Of a stretch of 64,000 nucleotides of DNA, positions 7,942-16,621 are shown in pieces. Below the pieces are notes generated by a model. It ran no database searches. It saw only the letters and a list, made by a program, of their open reading frames with translations, and was not told where the DNA came from. Positions within the stretch are counted from its first letter, which is position 1. Every line of letters begins with the position of its first letter. The position numbers and the translations under genes were made by a program. The stretch is from positions 16,079 to 80,078 of the forward strand of contig NZ_JAIOTY010000005.1 of assembly GCF_019931275.1 (NCBI RefSeq), given 5' to 3'. This DNA is from Nitratidesulfovibrio sp. SRB-5 (GTDB lineage Bacteria; Desulfobacterota; Desulfovibrionia; Desulfovibrionales; Desulfovibrionaceae).

Positions 7942-9353
7942 CCGACCCCCAACTGTCCGGCCCTGACTCGTCTGGCCCTGACATGTCTGCCCCTGACATG
8001 TCTGCCCCTGACATGTCCGGCGCAACGCCCGCCGCCGCGCCGCCCCCGGCGTCTCCCGGCCTGCTGGCCGCGCGCCTGGCCCTGCGGGTGGAGGAACTGC
8101 ACGCAGCAGGCCTTGGCCGCAACGCGCTGCCGCTGGACGGGCTGCCCGCGCCCACGCCGCGCAGCGCCGCCGGGCAGTCTCCCTCCCCGGCGCTGGTGCG
8201 CATGGAGGGGCGTCCGCTGCTCCATTTCGCGGGCAACGATTATCTGGGCCTTGCCGCCGACGGGGAATGGCGGGCCACGGTGGCCGCCTGCTTCGCCCGC
8301 CACGCCCCCTCGGGCACGGCCTCGCGTCTGGCCGCCGGGCACACCGCCCTGACGGCAGAGGCAGAGGCGGCCTGGGCCGACTACTTCGGCTATGCCGAGT
8401 GCCTGTTCCTGCCCAGCGGGTATCAGGCCAACCTGGCCCTGTTGTGGGGGCTGCTGGGGCACGGCGATGCCGTGTTCCTGGACCGCCGGGTGCACGCCAG
8501 CATGGCCCACGCCCTGCCCCCCACCGGGGCGCGCCTGCACACCCACCGCCACGCGGACATGGACGACCTGTCGCGCCGTCTGGCCGCGTGGCGGCACAAC
8601 AGCGACAACGACAGCTGCGGCAACGACGGCCCACCCGCCTGCGGGACGGCCTGCGCGCCACAGCCCGTGGTCCTGGCCGAATCGCTGTACAGCATGGACG
8701 GCACCCTGCCGGACATGGCCCGCCTGGGCGCGGTGACCCGCGAACACGGGGCCTTCGTCATCGTGGACGAGGCCCACGCCTTCGGCGCGCTGGGCGCGGG
8801 CGGACGCGGGCGGGCGCACGGCGTGGCCGACGTGGCCGTGGGCACGCTGGGCAAGGCGCTGGGGCTGTTCGGTGCCTTCCTGCTGCTGCCGCGCGGCACC
8901 CGGAACGCACTGGAAAACCTGGCCTCGCCGCTGATCCACTCCACCGCCCTGCCGGAAGCGCACGCAGCCTGCTGCCTGGCCCTGCTGGACCTGCTGCCCC
9001 GTCTGGATGACCGCCGCCACCACCTTGCCGCGCTGGGCGCGGCCCTGCGCACCGGGCTGCGCGCCGAAGGGGTGCCCGCCCGCGAGGGCGCCCACGTGGT
9101 GTGCGTGGACGTGGGCGACGAGGACCGCTGCACCCGCCTTGCGGCAAGGCTGCGCACCCCCGCGGATGGCGGCCCCGGCGTGCTGGCCCTGGCCGCGCGC
9201 CACCCCACCGTGCCGCGCGGCGCGGCAACGCTGCGCCTTGGCCTTACCGCCCTGCACCGGGTGGACGACGTGGCCCGCTGCGTGGACCTGCTGGCCCGCG
9301 CCTGGAAAGAAGAGGAAGAGAAGCGGGGCGATACGCCCGGAGATCAATCATGA
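7920..9353 (+). CDS. bioF: 8-amino-7-oxononanoate synthase BioF
   Basis: 477 residues. A PLP alpha-oxoamine synthase that condenses pimeloyl-ACP (or -CoA) with L-alanine to give KAPA. Visible motifs are FAGNDYLGLA, GTASRLAAGHTALTAEAEAAWA, the IVDEAHAFGALGAGGRGRAHG Asp/His region and the PLP lysine in VGTLGKALGLFGAF. The usual length is about 385; the excess is an N-terminal extension with a pentapeptide repeat (SGPDS/SGPDM/SAPDM) and a loop near residue 225. It overlaps the preceding gene by 22 bp, and its TGA overlaps bioD. Confidence 0.94.
   Translation: MADQNRLTDPQLSGPDSSGPDMSAPDMSAPDMSGATPAAAPPPASPGLLAARLALRVEELHAAGLGRNALPLDGLPAPTPRSAAGQSPSPALVRMEGRPLLHFAGNDYLGLAADGEWRATVAACFARHAPSGTASRLAAGHTALTAEAEAAWADYFGYAECLFLPSGYQANLALLWGLLGHGDAVFLDRRVHASMAHALPPTGARLHTHRHADMDDLSRRLAAWRHNSDNDSCGNDGPPACGTACAPQPVVLAESLYSMDGTLPDMARLGAVTREHGAFVIVDEAHAFGALGAGGRGRAHGVADVAVGTLGKALGLFGAFLLLPRGTRNALENLASPLIHSTALPEAHAACCLALLDLLPRLDDRRHHLAALGAALRTGLRAEGVPAREGAHVVCVDVGDEDRCTRLAARLRTPADGGPGVLALAARHPTVPRGAATLRLGLTALHRVDDVARCVDLLARAWKEEEEKRGDTPGDQS
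7956..8015 (+). repeat. 15-bp in-frame tandem repeat at the start of bioF
   Basis: Four units related to TCTGCCCCTGACATG (two exact copies at 7986-8015) encode SGPDS-SGPDM-SAPDM-SAPDM. The unit length keeps the frame. Confidence 0.9.
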
Positions 9354-10093
9354 ACGCAATGAACCAGCCCCCCTCCCGAGCCCTGTTCGTGGTGGGCACG
9401 GACACGGGCGTGGGCAAGACGGTGGTTTCGATGCTGCTGCTGCGCGAACTGTTTGCGCGGGGGGAGCGGCCCTTCTACGCCAAGCCCATGCAGACCGGGT
9501 GCAAGACCCCGTACGACGCGGACAGCGACGCGGCCTTCGTGTACCGGCACGTTCCGGAACTGGCCGGGCGCGACCCGGCGGAAGCGGTGGGGTGGTGCTT
9601 TGCGGCGCCTAAGGCTCCGCTCCACGCCGCGCGGGACGAAATGCGCGGCGTGGAGACGGAAGACCTGGTGCGCAGTCTGGCATGTCTGCGCAGTGAACAC
9701 GCCTCTCTGGTCCTCGAAGGCGCGGGCGGCCTGATGGTGCCGTTCACGCCGGAGGCCCTGTGCATCGACTGCATCCGGGCCGCCGACGCCCGTCCCGTGC
9801 TGGTGGCGCGGGCGGGACTGGGCACCGTGAACCACACGCTCCTCTCGGTGGAGGCGCTGGTCCGGAGAGGGATGGAACCGGCAGGGATCGTTTTCGTTCA
9901 CACCAAGGAACGTTCCGCATCCCCGGACCTTGTGCGGGACAACATGGAGGCGGTAGCCATGCTGTCCGGTTTTCCGGTGAGCGGCGTGGTGCCGCCCATC
10001 GAAAATCTGCTGCATCCGCCCGACGCCGCCTTCGCGCCCTTGCGGCGCATGCTCGACGTGCCGGACGGGGCGGACGCAGTGGTAACCGGCTAA
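9350..10093 (+). CDS. bioD: Dethiobiotin synthetase BioD
   Basis: 247 residues from the ATG overlapping the bioF stop. An ATP-dependent carboxylase that closes the ureido ring of DAPA. The P-loop is GTDTGVGKTVVS near the N-terminus, followed by YAKPMQTGC and, further on, LEGAGGLMVPF. Last gene of the operon; with BioB, BioA and BioF it completes the route from pimeloyl-ACP to biotin. Confidence 0.95.
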   Translation: MNAMNQPPSRALFVVGTDTGVGKTVVSMLLLRELFARGERPFYAKPMQTGCKTPYDADSDAAFVYRHVPELAGRDPAEAVGWCFAAPKAPLHAARDEMRGVETEDLVRSLACLRSEHASLVLEGAGGLMVPFTPEALCIDCIRAADARPVLVARAGLGTVNHTLLSVEALVRRGMEPAGIVFVHTKERSASPDLVRDNMEAVAMLSGFPVSGVVPPIENLLHPPDAAFAPLRRMLDVPDGADAVVTG

Positions 10094-10165
10094 CTCCCGA
10101 GGGGGTCAGCCTCAGAGTTCAACACCCTATCTAAATTCCCGTTGTCCCCGCTTTCTTCTTTATAC

Positions 10166-10189
10166 GCCGCGCCGGCTTTGCGGCGCGGC
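10166..10189 (+). terminator. GC-rich hairpin after the bio operon
   Basis: An 8-bp stem GCCGCGCC/GGCGCGGC (10166-10173 and 10182-10189). There is no T-run directly after it. It sits 72 bp past the bioD stop and just before a larger hairpin element, so it may be a weak terminator. Confidence 0.4.
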
Positions 10190-10212
10190 TGGCTAGTGCG
10201 GGCTTGATGCAA

Positions 10213-10329
10213 GGAATTACGGGTTTTTTCGCCGGACAAGGAAGATTTGGATTTTTGCGCGGAGCGTACTGATGTACGTGAGCACAAAAAGACAAATCTG
10301 ACGCAGTCCGGCGGAAAAATACGGATTCC
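10213..10329. repeat. Long imperfect hairpin element between bioD and lysA
   Basis: About 117 bp fold on themselves. The outer arms are GGAAT...TTTTTCGCCGGAC (10213-10237) and GTCCGGCGGAAAAA...ATTCC (10306-10329). The inner arms are AGATTTG..TTTTTG and CAAAAAGACAAATCT. The tip contains GCGTACTGATGTACGTG. It sits between two convergent genes. The layout is like the elements at 34895 and 44417, but the sequence differs. Confidence 0.8.
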
Positions 10330-10362
10330 GACAGCAACGAGTCCGCGCATCCCCACCAGGGC

Positions 10363-11628
10363 CTACGCATCCGGGAACAGCGCCATCAGATCGGCCAACT
10401 CTTCCCGGCGGCGAATCAGGCGGGGCTCACCATCAAGGCCGATGAGCACCTCGGCGGGGCGCAACCGCTGGTTGTACGTGGAGCTCATGGCGTAGCCATA
10501 GGCTCCGGCGTCCAGCACGCCCAGAATGTCGCCCTCCTGGATGGCGGGCAGTTGCCGTTCCCTGGCCATGATGTCGCCGCTCTCGCAGATGTTGCCCACC
10601 ACGGTCTGGGGGTGCAGGGCCGCGTCGGGCGTTCCGTTCTTGCGGTACACCTCGATGTCGTGGTGCGCGTCGTACATCACCGGACGGGCCAGCACGTTGA
10701 AGCCAAGGTCGGTGCCCACGTAGCGGGTGGGGCCGTTGTTCTTGGTGGCGTGCACGGTGCCCAGCAGCAGGCCGCATTCGGCCACCACGTAGCGGCCCGG
10801 CTCGATGTAGAAGCGGCCCTTGTAGCCGGTGCGTTCCGACCAGCCGGAAATGAGCGCGTGCAGGCGTTCCGCCGTGGCGGCCAGATCCAGCCGGGACTGG
10901 TCCTCGTACTTGCGGTAGGGAATGCCGAAGCCGCCGCCGAAGTCGATGACCTCCACGGTGTCGAACTTTTCCGCCACGGACAGCAGGAAGTCCGCCGCCG
11001 CCACATAACCTTCCGGCTCCAGGAACAGCGAGCCGATGTGCTGGTTGATGCCCGCCAGGGTCATGTCGTGCCTGGCCAGGATGGCCCGCAACTCGGCCAG
11101 CGTGGCATCGGACGGGTCCACGCCGAACTTGGTGGCCTTGCCCGCCGTGACCACCTTCTGGTGGTGCCCCGCGCCGATGCCGGGGTTGAAGCGCACCATC
11201 ACCTTGCCGCCCCGGTTCACCCTGCCCAGGGTTTCGAGCTGCGACAGCGAATCCACGCTCACCAGAAGGCCGTGCGACACGGCGTTGGCCAGTTCCGCCT
11301 CGGACACGTTGTTGCACACGTACAGGATCTGGTCCGGGGTGAACCCGGCGGCCTTGTTGACGTGGATTTCGCCGGGCGACATGGCGTCCACCACCAGCCC
11401 TTCCTCGCGCACGATGCGCAGCAGGGAAAGGTTGGTGTTGGCCTTGGCCGAATAGTTCACGAAAAAGCCGGGGTGCGACGACAACCCCTTCATGTCGCGG
11501 CAGCGCTTGCGCAGCAGGGCCTCGCTGTAGACGTACAGGGGGCTGCCGAAGGCGGCCACCAGTTCTTCGGGCGTGGTCCGGCCAAAGAAGCCGACCGCAT
11601 CGGTGTACGTGGAACGAACGTTGGGCAT
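10363..11628 (-). CDS. lysA: Diaminopimelate decarboxylase LysA
   Basis: 421 residues. A PLP fold-III decarboxylase making L-lysine from meso-DAP. Visible features are YVYSEALLRKRC, NYSAKANTNLSLL (PLP lysine), the HIGS motif in INQHIGSLF, EVIDFGGGFGIPY, and IEPGRYVVAECG; GNICESGDIMARER carries the conserved substrate-site Cys. The start at ATG 11628 was chosen because GGAGA lies 7 nt upstream, although the frame is open for 32 more codons. It follows the TrmB-type regulator by 61 bp in the same orientation, so the two are likely co-transcribed. Confidence 0.95.
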   Translation of the reverse strand: MPNVRSTYTDAVGFFGRTTPEELVAAFGSPLYVYSEALLRKRCRDMKGLSSHPGFFVNYSAKANTNLSLLRIVREEGLVVDAMSPGEIHVNKAAGFTPDQILYVCNNVSEAELANAVSHGLLVSVDSLSQLETLGRVNRGGKVMVRFNPGIGAGHHQKVVTAGKATKFGVDPSDATLAELRAILARHDMTLAGINQHIGSLFLEPEGYVAAADFLLSVAEKFDTVEVIDFGGGFGIPYRKYEDQSRLDLAATAERLHALISGWSERTGYKGRFYIEPGRYVVAECGLLLGTVHATKNNGPTRYVGTDLGFNVLARPVMYDAHHDIEVYRKNGTPDAALHPQTVVGNICESGDIMARERQLPAIQEGDILGVLDAGAYGYAMSSTYNQRLRPAEVLIGLDGEPRLIRRREELADLMALFPDA

Positions 11629-11689
11629 GAAGGTCTCCGTCAAGTTTCCGTGGCGGGCCGCGTTGCGCGCGGCGTCCGTCCGGTGTGCG

Positions 11690-12487
11690 TCAGTTGTCAG
11701 AAACGGGGTCCGTCCCGGTGTCATTCATCGAGCCCGGCATCGAGCCTGGCATCGAGCCCGGCATCGAGCCCGGCATCGAGCCCGGCATGGCGGCCCGGAT
11801 ACGGATCAGCTCCATTTCATGAAGTATGGCCTCGCGCATCAGGTACACCAGGTGCTCGTTGCGCGAATACAGGCAGCGCCCGCTCACGCCCGGCTCCAGC
11901 AGGCCCGCGATGACCTCGCTGGTATCGGCTATGAGCTTCACGTGGCCGGTGCCCGCCTGATTCTTCAGAAAGGTGGCCCCGGCGATGCCCGGCTCCGCAT
12001 TGGACAGCAGCACCACCTTCAGCCCCCGCGCCACGCAGTCGTCGAACTCGCGCCGGAACAGCGCCACGTTGTCCGCGTGCATGGATGCGTACACCCGCAG
12101 CCGCGCCAGGTGCAGCATGTTGCGGATCTTGTCCTCGGTGTTGCGCAGGCCCGCCACGGTCAGATAGGGCGTCTCGTCCGGCTCGGTGTCCGGCAGGTTG
12201 GCTTCAAGGAAGGCCAGCGTGCCCTCGGCATCGCGCCGCAGGTTCAGCAGCAGTTCCTCTCGCGGGACGGCCATGTAGCGACTGGTGTCGCCGCTGGCCA
12301 CAACGGCCCCGCCTTTCTCCACCAGGCTCGACAGCGCCGCGTAAGCGTTGGAGCGCGAAATTCCGGCGGCCTTGGCCGCCTCGTACCCGGTCATGGGATT
12401 CTGGCCCGCATGCCGCAGCAGGGTGAGGTACATCAACGATTCCTGCTGGGTGAAACCGAACTTGCGCAAAGCCTGAATGAGTTCCAT
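11690..12487 (-). CDS. TrmB-family winged-helix transcriptional regulator
   Basis: 265 residues. The N-terminal 75 residues are a TrmB-type HTH (LRKFGFTQQESLMYLTLLRH, AAGISRSNAYAALSSLVEKG). The remainder is an effector-binding part with a PLD-like region (RVYASMHADNVALFRREFDD). The C-terminal tail is five copies of MPGS encoded by a 12-bp repeat. It lies directly upstream of lysA in the same direction and is divergent from the M20D amidohydrolase. It may control one or both, but the ligand is unknown. Confidence 0.82.
   Translation of the reverse strand: MELIQALRKFGFTQQESLMYLTLLRHAGQNPMTGYEAAKAAGISRSNAYAALSSLVEKGGAVVASGDTSRYMAVPREELLLNLRRDAEGTLAFLEANLPDTEPDETPYLTVAGLRNTEDKIRNMLHLARLRVYASMHADNVALFRREFDDCVARGLKVVLLSNAEPGIAGATFLKNQAGTGHVKLIADTSEVIAGLLEPGVSGRCLYSRNEHLVYLMREAILHEMELIRIRAAMPGSMPGSMPGSMPGSMPGSMNDTGTDPVSDN
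11726..11785 (-). repeat. 12-bp tandem repeat at the 3' end of the TrmB-type gene
   Basis: Five units of CATCGAGCCCGG (one with a C-to-T change) encode (MPGS)5 on the minus strand. Confidence 0.95.
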
Positions 12488-12960
12488 GTGCTTCCTTCCA
12501 AAGGCCCGCCGGGATGGCGAGGTACCGGTGCATGAGGGCCGGATGGCCGGATGAACGGATACCGGATGGCCGGGCTGCGGGGCTGACGACAGCTCCGCCT
12601 TGCGCTACACTGGCCACGGTGCCGTCCCGGCATCCGCCCGGGTTTCTCCGCCCCGCTCCGTGCGCCTGGCCAGTTGCTGGTCATGGCGGCACCGGGTCCC
12701 ATGCGCGGCGGGAGAAACTCATGCGTGGTACTGATTGGTACTACTATCGCCGCGTCTGCGGCTTGTCAACGCCCGAAACGCGGAATCCGGCCATCCGGGG
12801 CCTTGCGCGGCTACTGGCCCATGGCCCGTTGCCGGGCAATCCGGCGGTGGCCACTGCGCCCGCGCCGTGCCCCACGAGCCACGCGCCTCCGGGGCTCCGG
12901 TCGCTGCACGCACATCGCCGCGCCCCGCCAAGGACTGTGGCCGCGCAGGCAGGAGAACCC
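12488..12960. other. Non-coding region between the divergent TrmB regulator and M20D genes
   Basis: 473 bp with no convincing gene. It holds the candidate minus-strand promoter at 12741-12769 and, within it, a direct repeat TGGTACT (twice, 10 bp apart, 12726-12742). A CAGGAGA ribosome-binding site lies before 12961. Confidence 0.6.
12741..12769 (-). promoter_or_regulatory. Candidate promoter for the TrmB regulator-lysA unit
   Basis: On the minus strand TTGACA (12769-12764), 17 bp, then TAGTAG (12746-12741). The direct repeat TGGTACT...TGGTACT lies at its downstream edge and could be an operator. The leader would be about 250 nt. Confidence 0.35.
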
Positions 12961-14163
12961 ATGGAATCCCTTTCCGACCGTGTCCGCGCCGCCGCACCGC
13001 ATATCGTCGACCTGCGCCGCCGCCTGCACCGCATCCCCGAAACCGGCTTCAACGAAGTGCGCACCGCCGCCCTGGTGGCCGAAGAACTGGCCGCGCTGGG
13101 CCTGCCCGTGCGTACCGGCATCGCGGGCACCGGGGTCACCGCCCTGCTTGATTCCGGACGGCCCGGCCCCACGGTGATGCTGCGCGCCGACATGGACGCC
13201 CTGCCCATCACCGAGGCCACGGGGCTCCCCTACGCCTCGGAGCACCCCGGCTGCATGCACGCCTGCGGGCACGATATGCACATGGCCATGCTGCTGGGCG
13301 CGGCGCGGGTGCTTGCCGGGCTGGCGGAGCAGAACCCCGGCGCGCTGCGCGGGCGCATCCTGTTCCTGTTCCAGCCTGCGGAGGAAGGCCCCGGCGGGGC
13401 CGCGCCCATGATCGAGGCGGGCGTGCTGGACGACCCCGGGGTGGACGTATGCATCGGCGCGCACGTCTGGCCGGAGATTCCTGCCGGTTTCGTGGGGGTG
13501 AAGCCCGGCCCGCTCATGGCGGCCATGGACCGCTTCGAGCTGACCGTGCTGGGCAAGGGCGGCCACGCAGCCAACCCGCACCTGTGCGTGGACGCGCTGG
13601 AAACCGCCACCCAGGTGGTGGGCGCGCTGCAACGGGTGGTCAGCCGCATGACCAGCCCGCTGGAGCCGGTCATCCTGACCATAGGCGAACTGCACGCGGG
13701 CACGGCCTACAACGTCATTCCCGGCGAGGCGCGCATGGCCGGCACGGTGCGGGCCTTTGCGCCCGAGGTGCGCAACCGGTGGGAACAGCGCATCAACCAG
13801 GTGGCGGGCGGGGTATGCGCGGCCATGGGCGCCACGCATCGGCTGGATTTCCAGTGGTGCCACCCGGCGGTGATCAACGACCCGCGCGCGGCGGCCGAGG
13901 TGCGCCGGGCCGCGCTGGACGCCGTGGGTGCGGACAGGGTGATGGAGCCCGTGCCCACCATGGGCGGAGAGGACTTTTCCATGTTCCTGCAACGGGTGCC
14001 GGGGTGCTTCTTTTTCGTGGGCTGCGGCGGGCCGGGCGTGGCCCCGGTGCACAACCCGTGCTTTGCCCCGGATGAATCGTGCCTGCCCGTGGGCGCCGAG
14101 GTGCTCTGCCGGGCCGCCGTGCAGCTCTGCGCGCGGTGGGATGCGCCGCAGGCCGGGGTGTAG
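12961..14163 (+). CDS. M20D family amidohydrolase (hippurate hydrolase / N-acyl-amino-acid deacylase type)
   Basis: 400 residues. Metal-ligand motifs of M20D peptidases are present: LRADMDALPI, HACGHDMHMAMLLGAA, FQPAEEGPGGA, GAHVWPE and TMGGEDFSMF near the end. LRRRLHRIPETGFNE at the N-terminus is typical. The start at ATG 12961 follows a GCAGGAGA site; the frame is open further upstream without a better start. It probably hydrolyses an N-acyl amino acid. Adjacency to lysA hints at an N-acetyl-diaminopimelate substrate, but this is only inference. Confidence 0.9.
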   Translation: MESLSDRVRAAAPHIVDLRRRLHRIPETGFNEVRTAALVAEELAALGLPVRTGIAGTGVTALLDSGRPGPTVMLRADMDALPITEATGLPYASEHPGCMHACGHDMHMAMLLGAARVLAGLAEQNPGALRGRILFLFQPAEEGPGGAAPMIEAGVLDDPGVDVCIGAHVWPEIPAGFVGVKPGPLMAAMDRFELTVLGKGGHAANPHLCVDALETATQVVGALQRVVSRMTSPLEPVILTIGELHAGTAYNVIPGEARMAGTVRAFAPEVRNRWEQRINQVAGGVCAAMGATHRLDFQWCHPAVINDPRAAAEVRRAALDAVGADRVMEPVPTMGGEDFSMFLQRVPGCFFFVGCGGPGVAPVHNPCFAPDESCLPVGAEVLCRAAVQLCARWDAPQAGV

Positions 14164-14252
14164 CCCGCAACCGGGGCACCGCCCTTTCCGTTGCCCCGGC
14201 AACACCGCCACGCGGCATGCCCTGCCCCTCATCCCCGCGCAGGGAATAATCT

Positions 14253-14281
14253 TTGACATTCCCCACGGGGCGGGCGATGGT
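14253..14281 (+). promoter_or_regulatory. Candidate promoter before the SlyD gene, with an overlapping inverted repeat
   Basis: TTGACA at 14253-14258 lies within an inverted repeat GGGAAT (14242-14247)...ATTCCC (14258-14263). The -10 17 bp later is poor (GATGGT). Confidence 0.28.
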
Positions 14282-14373
14282 CCACGGGTCCGCCCGGTCG
14301 CCGCGGCTGTTGCCGCCCCATTCATTCCGGCCGACGGGTACCCACTACAAGATTCTCCCCCAAGGAGCCCCAC

Positions 14374-14796
14374 ATGGCACTCAAGAACGGCGATACCGTC
14401 CGCGTTCACTACACCGGCACGCTGGACGATGGCACCGAATTCGATTCCTCGCGCGACCGCGAACCCCTGGAATTCACCCTGGGTGAAGGCATGCTGATTC
14501 CCGGCTTCGAAAAGGCCGTGCTGGGCCTTGGCAAGGGCCAGTCGGTGAAGATCACCATTCCCGCCGACGAAGCCTACGGCGAGCACGTGGAAGAAATGAT
14601 CATCACCGTGCCCCGCGACCAGGTGCCCCCGCACATCGAGCCCGAAGTGGGCCTGATGCTGCAACTCATGACCGACGACGGCGAGCTTGACGTCACCGTC
14701 ACCGACGTCACCGAAGAGCACGTCACCCTCGACGCCAACCACCCCCTGGCGGGCGAAGACCTGACGTTCGACATCGAACTGGTCGAAATCTGCTAG
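14374..14796 (+). CDS. slyD: FKBP-type peptidyl-prolyl cis-trans isomerase, SlyD-like
   Basis: 140 residues. It starts with VRVHYTGTLDDGTEFDSS and continues with FTLGEGMLIPGFEKAVLGLG and GQSVKITIPADEAYGEH, the FKBP core interrupted by an IF (insert-in-flap) domain as in SlyD. It ends NHPLAGEDLTFDIELVEI, the usual SlyD C-terminus without the His-rich metal tail. A cytosolic folding helper with isomerase activity. The start is fixed by AAGGAG 9 nt upstream. A terminator follows at 14901. Confidence 0.93.
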   Translation: MALKNGDTVRVHYTGTLDDGTEFDSSRDREPLEFTLGEGMLIPGFEKAVLGLGKGQSVKITIPADEAYGEHVEEMIITVPRDQVPPHIEPEVGLMLQLMTDDGELDVTVTDVTEEHVTLDANHPLAGEDLTFDIELVEIC

Positions 14797-14900
14797 ACGG
14801 TTTCCGGCCAGTTCTGGCCCGTTCCGGCCATCTGCCGATAGAACCGGCCAGCCAGAAGCCTTGCAGGACAGCGATGCCGCTGCCCGACCATCGATACGCC

Positions 14901-14932
14901 AACGGCGCCTCCCTCACGGGGGGCGCCGTTTT
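14901..14932 (+). terminator. Rho-independent terminator after the SlyD gene
   Basis: AACGGCGCC (14901-14909) pairs with GGCGCCGTT (14922-14930), followed by TT. It lies about 100 bp after the stop and 31 bp before the end of the convergent GGDEF gene. Confidence 0.7.
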
Positions 14933-14962
14933 CACATCCGAAGGCCCATGGTCCCGCCGCCG

Positions 14963-16621
14963 TCAGGAACCGCTCAGCGGTCCGCGCAACCGGGCAACTC
15001 CCTGTTCCTGCCCTTCGTCGTCCGGGGTGCCCCGCTCCTCTACCCCGGCACGCTCGGCATCGTCCCACAGCACCACCCGGTTGCGGCCCGCCTGCTTGGC
15101 CCGGTACAGCGCGTGGTCGGCCCGTGCCAGAAGGTCTTCCAGCGGTCCGGCACCGTAGCGCGGCGTAACGGTCATGCCTGCCACCCCCACGCTGATGGCC
15201 ACTGGCACGGGCATGTCCGCCTGGCGCAGGTCGATGCGCTCCACGTTGCGGCGCAGTCGCTCGGCCAGGGCCATGGCGTGCGTGGCATCGGTATTGGGCG
15301 CGATGATGGCGAATTCCTCGCCGCCCATGCGCACCGCGAAGTCGGACGAACGCACCGTGGTCATGATGGCGGCGGCCAGCCTGCGCAGCACCTCGTCACC
15401 GGTGGCATGCCCGTGCACGTCGTTGATGTGCTTGAAGTGGTCCAGGTCCAGCATCAGGCAGGCGCACGGTTGCCCGGCCCGGCGGCAGATGCTGACGATG
15501 CGCGCGCCCGCGTCGGCCAGCAGGCGGCGGTTGGCCAGCCCGGTCAGTTCGTCGGTGCCGGACAGGCGCTCCAGCTCGCCCACGTGGGTGCCGATGCGCT
15601 CGGCCATGCGGCAGAAATTGCGGTACAGCCGTTCCAGTTCCGGGGGCATGGCCGCCACGTCGAGACCGGGGCAGGCATTCCCGTATTCCCCGGCCATGAT
15701 GCGCTCGGACATGGCCGAAATGCGCTCGATGGGTCCGGTGACCCGCCGCGCAAGGCGCAGCAGAAAGGGAGTACACACCGCAATGGTCAGGCCCGACACC
15801 GCCAGCAGGAGCAGCAGCAACCGGTGCATGTCGCCCAGTATGTCACCCACGGCGCGCTCCTGAACAAGCAGCCATTCGCCGTTCTTGAGCGGCAGCCCCA
15901 CCCCCAGCACCTCGGCATCGTCACGATTGCGGTAGATGGCCGGGCCGTCGATGGGCGCGTCCAGCGAGGGCAACGGGATGGGACGGGCGTCTTCCGGGGC
16001 CAGCAGGGGGACCCCGGTGGAGGCGACCACCAGGAAGGAGGGATCCACCGGTGTGCGCCGCAGGCTGCTGACCATTTCCAGCAGTTCGTTGATGCGCACC
16101 ACGCCGAAGACCAGCCCCGCAAAGTCGCCCTGCGGATTCAGCACCGGGGATGAAAAAATCACGATGGACTTGCCCGATGTGCGCCCCGTCAGCACGCGCG
16201 AAATGAACGGCTGCCCCTGCCGCCCCCGCAGGAAGTATTCGCGGTCGGAAATGTCCACGCCGCCTTCCGGCATGTCGAAGTCGAGCACGGTGCGCCCTTC
16301 GGCATTCACGTAGACCAGGGAGCGAAAGTCGCCGTGGGAGTCGAGAAAGGCATGAAAGTCGCGCGCCATGGCGGGCAGATCCACGGTGCGCACCGCATCG
16401 GTGCGCGACACGTGCACCACGTCGGCCAGGCGGTAGCCCAGCCAGCGTTCCACGTCGAAGCGGTGGTGCCGCAGTTCCGCCTGCATCTCGCCCTGGGCCT
16501 TGCGCAGCCCTTCGGTGCGCAGCACGCCGTAGAACGCCGCCAGCGACAGGGCCAGCGGCAGCAGGATGAGCAGCAACGAATGAAACCGGAGTTCCGCCTT
16601 GATGGTACGGCCAGGCCGCAT
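14963..16621 (-). CDS. Membrane diguanylate cyclase (dCACHE-HAMP-GGDEF)
   Basis: 552 residues from ATG 16621. TM1 is near residues 11-30 (LLLILLPLALSLAAFYGV). A periplasmic CACHE-like sensor follows to about residue 260 (DISDREYFLRGRQGQPF, KSIVIFSSPVLN). TM2 is around 265-290 (LLLLLLAVSGLTIAVCTPFL), then HAMP (RRVTGPIERISAMSERI), then GGDEF (SGTDELTGLANRR, LMLDLDHFKHINDVHGHATG) with the signature GGEEF. The signature is active-type, so it should make c-di-GMP. The CACHE domain usually senses a small ligand. It is convergent with the SlyD gene and shares orientation with feoB, 356 bp downstream of it. Confidence 0.92.
   Translation of the reverse strand: MRPGRTIKAELRFHSLLLILLPLALSLAAFYGVLRTEGLRKAQGEMQAELRHHRFDVERWLGYRLADVVHVSRTDAVRTVDLPAMARDFHAFLDSHGDFRSLVYVNAEGRTVLDFDMPEGGVDISDREYFLRGRQGQPFISRVLTGRTSGKSIVIFSSPVLNPQGDFAGLVFGVVRINELLEMVSSLRRTPVDPSFLVVASTGVPLLAPEDARPIPLPSLDAPIDGPAIYRNRDDAEVLGVGLPLKNGEWLLVQERAVGDILGDMHRLLLLLLAVSGLTIAVCTPFLLRLARRVTGPIERISAMSERIMAGEYGNACPGLDVAAMPPELERLYRNFCRMAERIGTHVGELERLSGTDELTGLANRRLLADAGARIVSICRRAGQPCACLMLDLDHFKHINDVHGHATGDEVLRRLAAAIMTTVRSSDFAVRMGGEEFAIIAPNTDATHAMALAERLRRNVERIDLRQADMPVPVAISVGVAGMTVTPRYGAGPLEDLLARADHALYRAKQAGRNRVVLWDDAERAGVEERGTPDDEGQEQGVARLRGPLSGS

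Noticed and set aside
11628..11690. Lysine riboswitch before lysA
   Set aside because: Only 61 bp separate the TrmB-type gene and lysA; there is no room for, and no sign of, an L-box.
12726..12742. TGGTACT direct repeat as a confirmed operator
   Set aside because: Only two copies and no known binding protein; mentioned only as context for the promoter.
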